From IMG/VR virus record IMGVR_UViG_3300025889_000489, positions 1 through 33,547 of that record: DNA of 33,547 nt. One strand, 5' to 3'. Each line of letters opens with the position of its first letter. Position 1 is the stretch's first letter. Below the pieces are notes generated by a model. That model was given only the letters and a program-made list of their open reading frames with translations. It did not search any database and was not told the origin of the DNA. Positions 7,418-14,418 of this stretch are shown here, one piece after another. A program made the translations under genes and the position numbers. The stretch comes from a virus.

Positions 7418-8173
7418 ATGAGTACCGAACTTATCAAGCGGGCCGCGAATACCGGCCTCACTGCTCTCGCTACCGGCGCCGATGCGCTCATGCAAGCAGC
7501 AACCAGCGCAGGCGTTGCGGGCTCGTCCGGCAAGCGTCTGTCCCACAGCGGCAAGTCTGGCGAGTGGAAGCTCGCTGGTCAACTTGTTGACGAAGGTAAG
7601 GCCTTCATCTTCGACATGCTTGGCGTCCGCCAGCAGTGGATAGCATGGAAGGATCAGAAGCCGGTCGGCAACATCACCGAGAAACTTATCGGTGGCAACC
7701 CGCTTCCTGCCGAAGTCGATCTGGAAGACTTCTGGAACGGTCGTAAGAAAGGCTCTGACGGCTGGCAGAAGAACCTTGTGTTCGACATCATTGATGCCGA
7801 AACGGGCGAGACGTTCGAAGTGACGCTCAAGGCCGACAGTTCCTATCGTCCGGCATGTCGCCTCATCACCGAGTACGCAACGAAGGTGAAGACACAGAAG
7901 GATGAAGCTGGCGACGACAAGATGCCGATCATCGAAATTGGTGACAGCAAGTTCTTCGCCAAGGCCGCGAACGAGTGGCTTCATGCTCCGGTACTCACGA
8001 TTGTCGATTGGGTATCGCAGACGGAAGTCGCGCAGATCGTGGAAGCCGGTGAAGCCTCTCGCGGCGAAGCTGGGAACATGGGCGACTACGCCGAAGAAGC
8101 CCAGGCTGCGAAACCCGAAACCGCTCAGGCAGCGCGTCCGGCTCCTGCCGTCCGCACTGGTCGCCGCGTCTAA
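7418..8173 (+). CDS. conserved phage protein, possible ssDNA-binding/replication accessory
   Basis: 251 residues; GAGG six bases before ATG 7418. The central region (about 40-205) has alternating strands (SGEWKLAG, WIAWKDQKPVG, GWQKNLVFDIIDAETGETFEVTL, HAPVLTIVDWV). The C-terminal ~45 residues are a low-complexity Ala/Glu/Pro tail ending in Arg residues. Phages often carry such a protein beside a RecB-like nuclease, and an OB-like ssDNA-binding role has been a common guess; no diagnostic motif is seen here. The acidic tail is compatible with an SSB-like partner-binding tail, but it ends TGRRV rather than in the usual aromatic tip. Treat as hypothetical. Confidence 0.85.
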   Translation: MSTELIKRAANTGLTALATGADALMQAATSAGVAGSSGKRLSHSGKSGEWKLAGQLVDEGKAFIFDMLGVRQQWIAWKDQKPVGNITEKLIGGNPLPAEVDLEDFWNGRKKGSDGWQKNLVFDIIDAETGETFEVTLKADSSYRPACRLITEYATKVKTQKDEAGDDKMPIIEIGDSKFFAKAANEWLHAPVLTIVDWVSQTEVAQIVEAGEASRGEAGNMGDYAEEAQAAKPETAQAARPAPAVRTGRRV

Positions 8174-8193
8174 CAGCGTCAAAGGAGCTAACA

Positions 8194-8652
8194 GTGACAA
8201 GGGACAAACGCGCCCCCAACACCACCCCGTCGCAGAGCCAGACCTCTGCGGCGGGGACCAATCCGGTAAAGGCGCCCACCGTGACGCCAACCCAGGACGA
8301 AACCAACCCGAAGGACCTGTTGGGCATCAAAAAGCCCCCAGTGTCATTGATCCCGTCAGCGGCGCTGTTGCACGAAGCAATGGCAATGAAGAACGGTGCT
8401 GAGAAATATGGGGCCTTCAATTTTCGCCAGAAGAAGGTTCAGGCGATGATCTACGCGGACGCCGCGTTTCGGCATCTGCTCGCGTGGATTGATGGTGAAG
8501 AAACCGCTCCCGATAGCGGCGTGCATCATCTAGGACACGCACGTGCGTGTCTGGCCATCCTGCTTGACGCGCAAGCGTGCGGCAACCTCGTTGACAACCG
8601 CCCGTCCACAGGACGCGCGGCTGCGATCATTGAGGCTCTGACTGTAAAATGA
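8194..8652 (+). CDS. DUF5664-type protein (dATP/dGTP diphosphohydrolase-like, N-terminal family)
   Basis: 152 residues from GTG 8194, supported by AAAGGAG seven bases upstream. The first ~35 residues are a Thr/Gln/Pro-rich linker. From residue ~38 the sequence NPKDLLGIKKPPVSLIPSAA followed by ALLHEAMAMKNGAEKYG, DAAFRHLLAWIDGEE, DSGVHHLGHARACLAILLDA and DNRP is the conserved pattern of DUF5664, recently labelled dATP/dGTP diphosphohydrolase. All conserved His/Asp/Glu positions are present. It may hydrolyse dNTPs or bind nucleotides during phage nucleotide metabolism, in keeping with thyX, nrdJ and dut downstream. The biochemical label is from family naming, not shown here. Its stop overlaps the HNH gene start (ATGA). 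Confidence 0.85.
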   Translation: MTRDKRAPNTTPSQSQTSAAGTNPVKAPTVTPTQDETNPKDLLGIKKPPVSLIPSAALLHEAMAMKNGAEKYGAFNFRQKKVQAMIYADAAFRHLLAWIDGEETAPDSGVHHLGHARACLAILLDAQACGNLVDNRPSTGRAAAIIEALTVK

Positions 8653-9149
8653 TGTCACAAAGTGAAGCGTTGGAAAAATATAAATACGACCGGAAAACAG
8701 GTAAAGTAACGCGTCGGAAAAACACAGGACGCTGGAAGGCTGGAACCGAGGTAGGGACGAAACACAAATACGGTCGAACAGACACCGTTTTTCTTCGTTG
8801 GAAGCAGTGTAATGGCGCACGCCCGCTGACGCACTTAATCTGGCTTATGGAGAAAGGGGCGTTCCCGTCTCCAGAAGTTGATATTGATCATAGAAACAAC
8901 GATCCGCTAGACAATCGTTGGGACAATCTGCGAGAAGCGAGTAGGTCGGAGAACTGTATTAATCGCCGCAATTGGGGGAAGTACCCTAAAGGGGTCAGCA
9001 AAACCAAGGACGGTAAAAAATTTCGCGCACGCATTACGGTCTACGACAAAACCCGTATGTTAGGAAACTATGACACGGCTGACGAAGCCCACGCTGCGTA
9101 TAACTGCGCGGCAGGTTGGGCTTTCGGAGAATGGAGTTATAACGCGTGA
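8649..9149 (+). CDS. HNH homing endonuclease with AP2 domain
   Basis: 166 residues; two consecutive ATGs at 8649 and 8652. An HNH_3-type core is seen: LTHLIWLMEKG, then VDIDHRNNDPLDNRWDNLR (Asp-His, Asn, Asn spacing) and ASRSENCINRR. An AP2-like DNA-binding domain follows: KGVSKTKDGKKFRARI, LGNYDTADEAHAAYN. This is the layout of free-standing phage homing endonucleases, which nick a target in a phage lacking the gene. Base use looks more AT-rich than its neighbours, in keeping with independent transfer. It sits directly before the G-rich pentamer array and thyX. Confidence 0.93.
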   Translation: MMSQSEALEKYKYDRKTGKVTRRKNTGRWKAGTEVGTKHKYGRTDTVFLRWKQCNGARPLTHLIWLMEKGAFPSPEVDIDHRNNDPLDNRWDNLREASRSENCINRRNWGKYPKGVSKTKDGKKFRARITVYDKTRMLGNYDTADEAHAAYNCAAGWAFGEWSYNA

Positions 9150-9253
9150 TAACCACCGCCGCGTGATTAACCGTCAAACTATCTAACACTTGATAGCTGA
9201 AATGACCTCTGTGATAAAAAGATACCCTGACATGCGTTCAATGTCCGCCGAAT

Positions 9254-9445
9254 GGTCAAAAGCACGGTCGGGTTGGGCTAGGCTCGGCTCGGCTCGGCAA
9301 GGATCGGCAAGGCGTGGGACCTTTGTGGTCAAAGGCGCGGCTCGGCTAGGCTTGGCAGGGCTCGGCGGGGCACGGCGCGGCATGGGACCTTTACGGTCAT
9401 AAGATATGGCTCGGCTAGGCTAGGACTGGCGGGGCGGGGCATGGT
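9254..9445. repeat. three-copy ~70-bp G-rich array with 5-nt GG periodicity
   Basis: GG dinucleotides recur almost exactly every five bases in three blocks (9266-9320, 9334-9388, 9408-9445), mostly as GGCTN/GGCAN pentamers. Each block starts with GGTCAAAAG, GGTCAAAGG or GGTCATAAG (9254, 9327, 9396). The first two blocks end in TGGGACCTTT followed two bases later by GGTC, which forms a GACC-N5-GGTC mini-hairpin. Unit spacing is 73 then 69 bases. Five-base periodicity is incompatible with coding, so this is a DNA or RNA element. Two-tetrad G-quadruplexes are possible. Confidence 0.75.
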
Positions 9446-9469
9446 TTCACACGATGGTGTGTGAATTTT
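9446..9469 (+). terminator. hairpin plus T-run before thyX (weak terminator or attenuator)
   Basis: TTCACAC (9446-9452) pairs with GTGTGAA (9459-9465) around a 6-nt loop, followed by TTTT (9466-9469). It ends only four bases before the GGAG Shine-Dalgarno of thyX, so it could also modulate thyX translation. The stem is AT-rich and moderate in strength. Confidence 0.4.
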
Positions 9470-9485
9470 AATAACGGAGTTTACG

Positions 9486-10514
9486 TTGACTATCACAGCA
9501 AAGGTCGTTCTCGACTCGATCAGCGAAGAAGGTGTGCGCCTCACTACGATGGAGCTTACCTATCCTCGCTTTATTCACAGCGAATTTATGACGCATCGCG
9601 TTTTTTCGCGCAACGCATCATCGTCTCGTGCTATCCCGGTCGAGAAGATGATCGAACGGATTGTACGCGAACCGGCTGAACCTATCCATTGGGGCAAGAA
9701 CCAGCCGGGTATGCAAGCGAACGAGGAACTGGTTTGGGACACACTCGTGCAGACACGCAAGGCGTGGCTTGAGGCGCGTGACGCCGCAGTCAAGTTTGCT
9801 GCGCGTATGCACAGCCTTGGTGCCCACAAGCAGATCGTCAATCGCGTATTGGAACCGTTCTCTCATATCACCGTACTCGTGACGGCGACCGAGTGGGAGA
9901 ATTTCTTCAAACTTCGTCGCCATCGCGACGCGCAGCCCGAAATTCATGAACTAGCCGACGTGATGTATGAAGCCTATCAAGCCTCAACACCGCGTCTTCT
10001 ACAGCACGGCGAATGGCATCTACCCTACGTCTACGACGACGATCTTGATGAAATCATCAAGACGGCGCTTCACCAGACGCAGGACACGATGTTTGGTCAA
10101 GCAACGCTCGATGACGTTGAGCGAGCTACGACACGTATTGCGTGTCGCATCAGCACGGCACGTTGCGCGCGTGTGTCATACCTGAACCACGACGGAAGTA
10201 ACCCCGATCTGGCGAAGGATGACGCATTGTTTCACAAGTTGATGACCGCTCAGCCTCTCCACGCATCACCGGCTGAACATCAAGCAACGCCGGATCGTAT
10301 TGTGCGCTACGGCGCTGTCTCAACTATCGGCTGGGAGAACCCGCAGTATCACGGCAATCTTGTTGGCTGGCAGCAGCACCGGAAGTTCTTCCTTGGGGAG
10401 AATACGCCGTCTAACCAATTGACAAAGCACGGCGTTTTGACTGCTCATACGGTGAACAAAGTTACTTCGCTTCACAGTGTTAAACCAGTTGACACGCCCG
10501 TTAACCTGAGTTAA
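9486..10514 (+). CDS. thyX: flavin-dependent thymidylate synthase
   Basis: 342 residues, starting at TTG 9486 with GGAG eight bases upstream. The ThyX signature is at residues 36-48 (THRVFSRNASSSR, matching the RHRx7S motif apart from Thr for the first Arg). Further family features are EWENFFKLRRHRDAQPEI (about 140-157), the SARCARVSYLNHDG region and LHASPAEHQA. The enzyme makes dTMP from dUMP with FAD, NADPH and methylene-tetrahydrofolate. It is longer than typical bacterial ThyX (~220-250), like several phage versions. It sits between the G-rich array and nrdJ, forming a dNTP supply group with nrdJ and dut. Its last bases overlap the putative nrdJ promoter. Confidence 0.95.
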   Translation: MTITAKVVLDSISEEGVRLTTMELTYPRFIHSEFMTHRVFSRNASSSRAIPVEKMIERIVREPAEPIHWGKNQPGMQANEELVWDTLVQTRKAWLEARDAAVKFAARMHSLGAHKQIVNRVLEPFSHITVLVTATEWENFFKLRRHRDAQPEIHELADVMYEAYQASTPRLLQHGEWHLPYVYDDDLDEIIKTALHQTQDTMFGQATLDDVERATTRIACRISTARCARVSYLNHDGSNPDLAKDDALFHKLMTAQPLHASPAEHQATPDRIVRYGAVSTIGWENPQYHGNLVGWQQHRKFFLGENTPSNQLTKHGVLTAHTVNKVTSLHSVKPVDTPVNLS

Positions 10515-10517
10515 CTT
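10489..10517 (+). promoter_or_regulatory. putative promoter for nrdJ (TTGACA-N17-TAACTT)
   Basis: TTGACA at 10489-10494, 17-base spacer, TAACTT at 10512-10517, overlapping the 3' end of thyX. The spacer holds GTTAAC-CTGA-GTTAAC, a dyad resembling GTTAAC-CTA-GTTAAC near 21270-21290. Transcription from here would read the hairpin/T-run at 10544-10582 before reaching nrdJ. Confidence 0.4.
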
Positions 10518-10543
10518 CGAGTCTTCACGCAATGCACTACAAC

Positions 10544-10582
10544 AGGCCTGTCGGGGCTCCCCGTTCCGGCAGGCCTCTTTTT
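10544..10582 (+). terminator. strong intrinsic terminator/attenuator between thyX and nrdJ
   Basis: An 11-bp stem (AGGCCTGTCGG with CCGGCAGGCCT, one G-T pair) with an 11-nt loop is followed by C and TTTTT. This is a textbook Rho-independent terminator. It ends 18 bases before the nrdJ ATG and lies downstream of a putative promoter, so it may act as an attenuator. Confidence 0.8.
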
Positions 10583-10600
10583 GTCTCAACAGGTATCCAC

Positions 10601-13600
10601 ATGACCGCCACGCCTTCCACACGCGCCCAGATTGTTGAGGCGCGCACCTACCTACGTCCACTTGATGACGCGGGCACTGTTTTCGAGACGCCCGAACAGG
10701 CCGCAGACCGCATCATAGGCCATCAGCGCTGGCTTTGGGAGCGCGCCAAGGGCGGTATGCACCGCGTCACCGAAGTCTCAGACCTGCCGCCACTGAAATT
10801 TGACGATCCTGTTGGTTATCGTGTCGAAGACGGCTGGGTCATGATCCGCCTCACCGATGACGAGGAAGCTGAGTTGCAGGAATTGAAGAACCTGTTCCTC
10901 GACCGCAAACTTACCGTCTCCGGGCGCACGCGCTGGCTCGGCGGAACTACCGTTGCCAAGGAACGCGAAAGCACACATTTCAATTGCAGCTTCCTTGAAG
11001 TGCGTAGCGTGCATGACATTGTGGACGCTACGTGGCTCCTGTTGCAGGGCTGCGGCGTCGGCTTCCGCCCTGTCATCGGCACGCTCAACGGCTTCGCACA
11101 ACCGATGGAGATTGAAGTAATTCGCTCACAGCGTGGCCCTTATGAGAAAGGGCCTGAGAACAACGTCGAGACGTTCGATCCCGTCACGAAGACGTGGACG
11201 ATCAAAGTTGGTGACAGCAGCAGCGCGTGGGCTAAGTCAGCCGGTAAACTGGTCGCGGGTAAATACCATGCGAAGAAACTTGTGCTCGATTTCTCACTCG
11301 TGCGCGGTGGTGGTGGACGCCTCAAGAACTACGGCTGGATCAGCAGTGGAGACGCACAGATCGCAAAGGCGTATAAAGCAATTGCGCTCATTCTCAACGA
11401 AGCTGCCGGACGGCTTCTGACACGTATCGAAATCCTCGACATCATGAACTGGCTCGGAACGATCCTGTCGTCGCGTCGCTCGGCAGAGATTGCCGTCATG
11501 GCGTACAACGAGCCTGAGTGGCAGGACTTCGCTTTGGCGAAGAAGGATATGTGGACGACCGGGCGTGATCACCGTCAAATGTCCAACAACTCGATCATGT
11601 TCTACCAGAAGCCAACAAAGTACCAACTCCAACGCATCTTCAAGATGATGATGGATGCTGGCGGATCGGAACCCGGCTTCATCAATGCGCAGGCGGCTAT
11701 GAAACGGGCGCCCTGGTTCAAGGGCGTGAACCCGTGCGTGCCAGCTGACACACGCATTCTTACAGACAAGGGCTATATACCGATAGCGGACGCGGTTGGG
11801 ACCGAAGTTCGCGTATGGAACGGCAGCGCGTGGTCGGCTGTTACCCCGTTCTCTACGGGCGTCAATCCGTTGGTGACTGTGAACCTGTCTGACGGCACGT
11901 CTCTGAAATGCACACCAACACATGAGTGGGTTGTTAAAGACACGTATCGTTCTCCGCCCCGCAAGGTAGCGGCGCAAAGTCTGTCGGCTGGCATGCGTTT
12001 GGCGAAGTTTGATATGCCAATTGTTTCCGGCGGCGAGCGCGTGTCTGGAGATATGTATTCACAGGGATTCTATTCTGGCGACGGGAATACCGGACTAGAA
12101 TTTTCGTGGGTCTATGAGCCTAAATTTAGTGTCATCCCGGCGCTTGTCGGACGCGTCACAGATAAAGTGAGCCACGGTCGCGTCAGGTGGACACACGGCC
12201 CGATGCGTGAAAAGACGTGGGTGCCTCATGGCGCTACTCTTGAACAGCGTGTGGACTGGCTAGCTGGACTGTTGGACGCAGACGGGACCACCGTGTCTGA
12301 CCTTTCTGGCGCCGCCTTGCATTTGTCTAGCTGTGATCTTGATTTTCTGAAAGAGGTACGCCTACTGCTGACTACGATGGGCGTCCAAGCGAAAATCAAC
12401 CTGATGCACGCGGAAGGCAAGGACTTTGATGGTTACGTTTGCCGGGCGTGTTGGCGGCTTCTTATTAACACCGCAGATACGCATCGCCTAGTCAACGAAT
12501 GCGGACTAAAAACACTGCGTCTGCAAATCGGCAAAGATGCGGCGCAGCGTGATGCTCGCCGTTTTGTAACGGTGACCAGCGTCGTTGATACCGGGCGTAG
12601 TGAGGAAACGTACTGCTTTACGGAGCCCCAGAACAACACCGGAACATTCGAGGGGATCGTTACCGGACAGTGTTGCGAAATCATGCTGGGTGACCGCTCG
12701 ATGTGCAATCTAGTGGAAACTGTTCTCCCGCGCTTCAACGACGACGTTGAAGGCCTTCACCGTGCTCACCGGCTTGTTGCCCGCGCCAACTACCGCCAAA
12801 CCTGCGTCAATCTTGATGACGGCGTACTACAGCGTGGTTGGCACGAACTGAATGAGTTCCTTCGCCTCTGCGGCGTCGGCGTAACAGGCGTTGTGTCGTG
12901 GGATCATTGGCGTGATCCGGCTGCGTGGGAAGACCTACGTAACATCGCCGTCAACGGCACTCACAGCATGGCAGACGAACTCGGCCTACCGCGCTCTAAG
13001 GCAGTGACGACGGTGAAGCCGTCCGGCACGCAGAGCAAGGCGCTGGGCATCGTCGGTCACGAAGTGCCAGAAGGCATCCACATGCCCATCGGACGATTTA
13101 TTTTCAACCGTATCCGCTTCTCTACCCACGACCCGATCATCAACAAGTTGCGTGAAGCCAACTACGCTATCGAACCCGACCCGTCAGACGCTACAGGTGT
13201 CCTGGCAGTGATCCCGGTGGAATTTGCTGGGATCAAGTTCGACACGGTTCAGGTTGGCGACGAAACCATTGAAGTCAACAACGAGAGCGCTATAGCGCAA
13301 CTTGATCGCTATAAACTGTTGATGGACAACTACGTGGATCACAACGCGTCGATCACCATCTCCTACGATCCCGAGGAAGTCCCCGAAATTGTGGACTGGC
13401 TGATGGCGAATTGGGACACCTACGTTGGTGTCTCGTTCATCTATCGTCAGGACGCCACACGCACGGCGGCAGACCTAGGCTACAAGTATCTCCCGCAGAC
13501 CCTCGTCAGCGAGAAGACTTATAGGGCGTACGCTGACAACCTTCTGCCCGTCAACCTGTCCGAGAACGCGGCGGCTGAGATGCTTGCCGATAGTATGGAA

Positions 13601-13630
13601 TGCGCGGGTGGTGCGTGTCCGGTACGGTAA
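10601..13630 (+). CDS. nrdJ: adenosylcobalamin-dependent (class II) ribonucleoside-triphosphate reductase, intein-containing
   Basis: 1009-residue precursor from ATG 10601 (an in-frame ATG at 10532 lies upstream of the terminator and is rejected); about 697 residues after splicing, close to the monomeric RTPR of Lactobacillus leichmannii. Active-site parts: Cys129 in NCSF (partner of the reducible disulphide), extein NP-C-C-E-I with Cys691 as the predicted thiyl-radical cysteine, Cys702 eleven residues on (same spacing as RTPR C408-C419), KPSGT, and a C-terminal Cys1001-x4-Cys1006 pair that re-reduces the active site. It converts NTPs to dNTPs using coenzyme B12, which must come from the host. 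No cobalamin riboswitch was found upstream. Confidence 0.96.
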   Translation: MTATPSTRAQIVEARTYLRPLDDAGTVFETPEQAADRIIGHQRWLWERAKGGMHRVTEVSDLPPLKFDDPVGYRVEDGWVMIRLTDDEEAELQELKNLFLDRKLTVSGRTRWLGGTTVAKERESTHFNCSFLEVRSVHDIVDATWLLLQGCGVGFRPVIGTLNGFAQPMEIEVIRSQRGPYEKGPENNVETFDPVTKTWTIKVGDSSSAWAKSAGKLVAGKYHAKKLVLDFSLVRGGGGRLKNYGWISSGDAQIAKAYKAIALILNEAAGRLLTRIEILDIMNWLGTILSSRRSAEIAVMAYNEPEWQDFALAKKDMWTTGRDHRQMSNNSIMFYQKPTKYQLQRIFKMMMDAGGSEPGFINAQAAMKRAPWFKGVNPCVPADTRILTDKGYIPIADAVGTEVRVWNGSAWSAVTPFSTGVNPLVTVNLSDGTSLKCTPTHEWVVKDTYRSPPRKVAAQSLSAGMRLAKFDMPIVSGGERVSGDMYSQGFYSGDGNTGLEFSWVYEPKFSVIPALVGRVTDKVSHGRVRWTHGPMREKTWVPHGATLEQRVDWLAGLLDADGTTVSDLSGAALHLSSCDLDFLKEVRLLLTTMGVQAKINLMHAEGKDFDGYVCRACWRLLINTADTHRLVNECGLKTLRLQIGKDAAQRDARRFVTVTSVVDTGRSEETYCFTEPQNNTGTFEGIVTGQCCEIMLGDRSMCNLVETVLPRFNDDVEGLHRAHRLVARANYRQTCVNLDDGVLQRGWHELNEFLRLCGVGVTGVVSWDHWRDPAAWEDLRNIAVNGTHSMADELGLPRSKAVTTVKPSGTQSKALGIVGHEVPEGIHMPIGRFIFNRIRFSTHDPIINKLREANYAIEPDPSDATGVLAVIPVEFAGIKFDTVQVGDETIEVNNESAIAQLDRYKLLMDNYVDHNASITISYDPEEVPEIVDWLMANWDTYVGVSFIYRQDATRTAADLGYKYLPQTLVSEKTYRAYADNLLPVNLSENAAAEMLADSMECAGGACPVR
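11735..12670 (+). mobile_element. intein in nrdJ (312 residues, LAGLIDADG endonuclease)
   Basis: Residues 379-690. It starts at Cys379 (CVPADTRILTDKG), has block B TPTHEW (438-443), two LAGLIDADG motifs (GFYSGDGN, ~489-496; WLAGLLDADG, 553-562) and ends FEGIVTGQ with +1 Cys691. The C-terminal residue is Gln rather than Asn, a rare but known variant. Two dodecapeptide motifs suggest a working homing endonuclease. Removal restores GVNP-CCEIML, so the +1 nucleophile is the enzyme's own radical cysteine. Confidence 0.93.
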
Positions 13631-13648
13631 CTATGATTGTCAAACAGG

Positions 13649-13677
13649 TTGACATCTGTTAGGTTGGATAGTAGTTT
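13649..13677 (+). promoter_or_regulatory. putative promoter (TTGACA-N17-TAGTTT) before the small membrane protein
   Basis: TTGACA at 13649-13654, then 17 bases, then TAGTTT at 13672-13677. The sequence shares TTGACA-NN-TGTTAG with 6060-6073, so the two are probably one promoter class. It lies in the 114-base gap after nrdJ and would start the dut/lysis transcript. Confidence 0.5.
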
Positions 13678-13744
13678 GCAGTGTCCCAACGGTGCCGCGC
13701 CAGTCACTTGCGGGCTGTTCATGAACTAAACCACGGAGAAACCT

Positions 13745-13870
13745 ATGGATTTCCTTATTTTCGTCGGCATCGTCGCTGTCGTTGGCTTCGTCCTTTACAA
13801 GAAGGTCCCGAAGGTCAAGTCGGCAGTCGATAAGGTGCTCAGCAAGGTAAACGGCGACAGCGGCGCGTAA
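13745..13870 (+). CDS. 41-residue single-span membrane protein
   Basis: ATG 13745 with GGAG seven bases upstream. The product has one hydrophobic helix (FLIFVGIVAVVGFVLY, residues 3-18) followed by a basic amphipathic tail (KKVPKVKSAVDKVLSKV). No known family was recognised. It is the first gene after a putative promoter and precedes dut and the lysis genes, so a small holin or membrane regulator is possible. It is too short to assign. Confidence 0.7.
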   Translation: MDFLIFVGIVAVVGFVLYKKVPKVKSAVDKVLSKVNGDSGA

Positions 13871-13888
13871 GCCCCGTCCTCGCCCGCG

Positions 13889-13920
13889 CTGGTAGATTGG
13901 GACTTATCCCAGTCTACCGG
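13889..13920 (+). other. strong 14-bp hairpin between membrane protein gene and dut
   Basis: CTGGTAGATTGGGA (13889-13902) pairs with TCCCAGTCTACCGG (13907-13920) with two G-T wobbles and a CTTA loop. No T-run follows, so this is more likely an RNA processing or stability element than an intrinsic terminator. It sits 15-27 bases before the dut start. Confidence 0.6.
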
Positions 13921-13947
13921 CAACACTTCCCATAAATGGAGCGCCCT

Positions 13948-14418
13948 GTGTTTACTCTTCCAATCAAGATTTTTAAGATGCACGACGATGTTGTTGATCC
14001 GTCGTACGGCAGCGAGAAAGCAATCGGCCTTGACATCAGCGCTTATATCAAGCGCTGTGACCCATCAGTTCGTGAACTGGCAATCCAGCCCGGTCGGCGC
14101 GTCACTATCCCCACCGGTATCAAGATGGCTATCTACGAGGAAGGCTGGTACGCCCGCATTGCTCCGCGTAGCGGGCTTGCTGTGAAACACGGCGTAGACG
14201 TTCTCGCTGGCGTAATCGACACCGATTATCGCGGTGAGATTATGGTTGTGCTAGTTAATCTCGGGCAGCAGCCCGTAGTCATCAAACACGGCGAGAGGAT
14301 CGCCCAGATCATTTTCGAAAGCGCTGACCGCGCCGACATCAAATTTGTCGCCACAGAGGCCGAACTTGGTAACACGGCGCGTGGTGAAGGCGGCTTCGGC
14401 TCCACGGGACGGTGGTAA
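13948..14418 (+). CDS. dut: dUTP diphosphatase
   Basis: About 156 residues. GTG 13948 is chosen because GGAG lies six bases before it; the alternative ATG at 13936 (160 residues) has no Shine-Dalgarno. The trimeric dUTPase motifs are in order: AIGLDISA (motif 1), APRSGLA (2/3), GVIDTDYRGE (3, with catalytic Asp and Tyr), HGERIAQIIF (4) and RGEGGFGSTG (5, the nucleotide-capping tail). It hydrolyses dUTP to dUMP, preventing uracil in phage DNA and feeding ThyX. Its TAA overlaps the ATG of the endolysin gene (TAATG). Confidence 0.95.
   Translation: MFTLPIKIFKMHDDVVDPSYGSEKAIGLDISAYIKRCDPSVRELAIQPGRRVTIPTGIKMAIYEEGWYARIAPRSGLAVKHGVDVLAGVIDTDYRGEIMVVLVNLGQQPVVIKHGERIAQIIFESADRADIKFVATEAELGNTARGEGGFGSTGRW

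Noticed and set aside
7406-8290. 294-residue minus-strand ORF opposite the 251-residue gene
   Set aside because: The plus-strand gene has a good Shine-Dalgarno and operon spacing; the minus frame has no domain.
8649-9149. Treating the HNH-AP2 gene as the packaging-type HNH near terminase
   Set aside because: AP2 domain and location among nucleotide genes fit a homing endonuclease; no terminase in the window.
9183-9544. Small ORFs over the G-rich array on both strands
   Set aside because: Repeat phase is five bases, so the proteins are low-complexity by-products.
10515-10600. Cobalamin riboswitch before the B12-dependent RNR
   Set aside because: Only ~86 bases, fully explained by a terminator; no B12-box or pseudoknot parts.
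10532-10600. Extended N-terminus of nrdJ from ATG 10532
   Set aside because: Would translate through the intrinsic terminator stem; ATG 10601 gives the normal family start.
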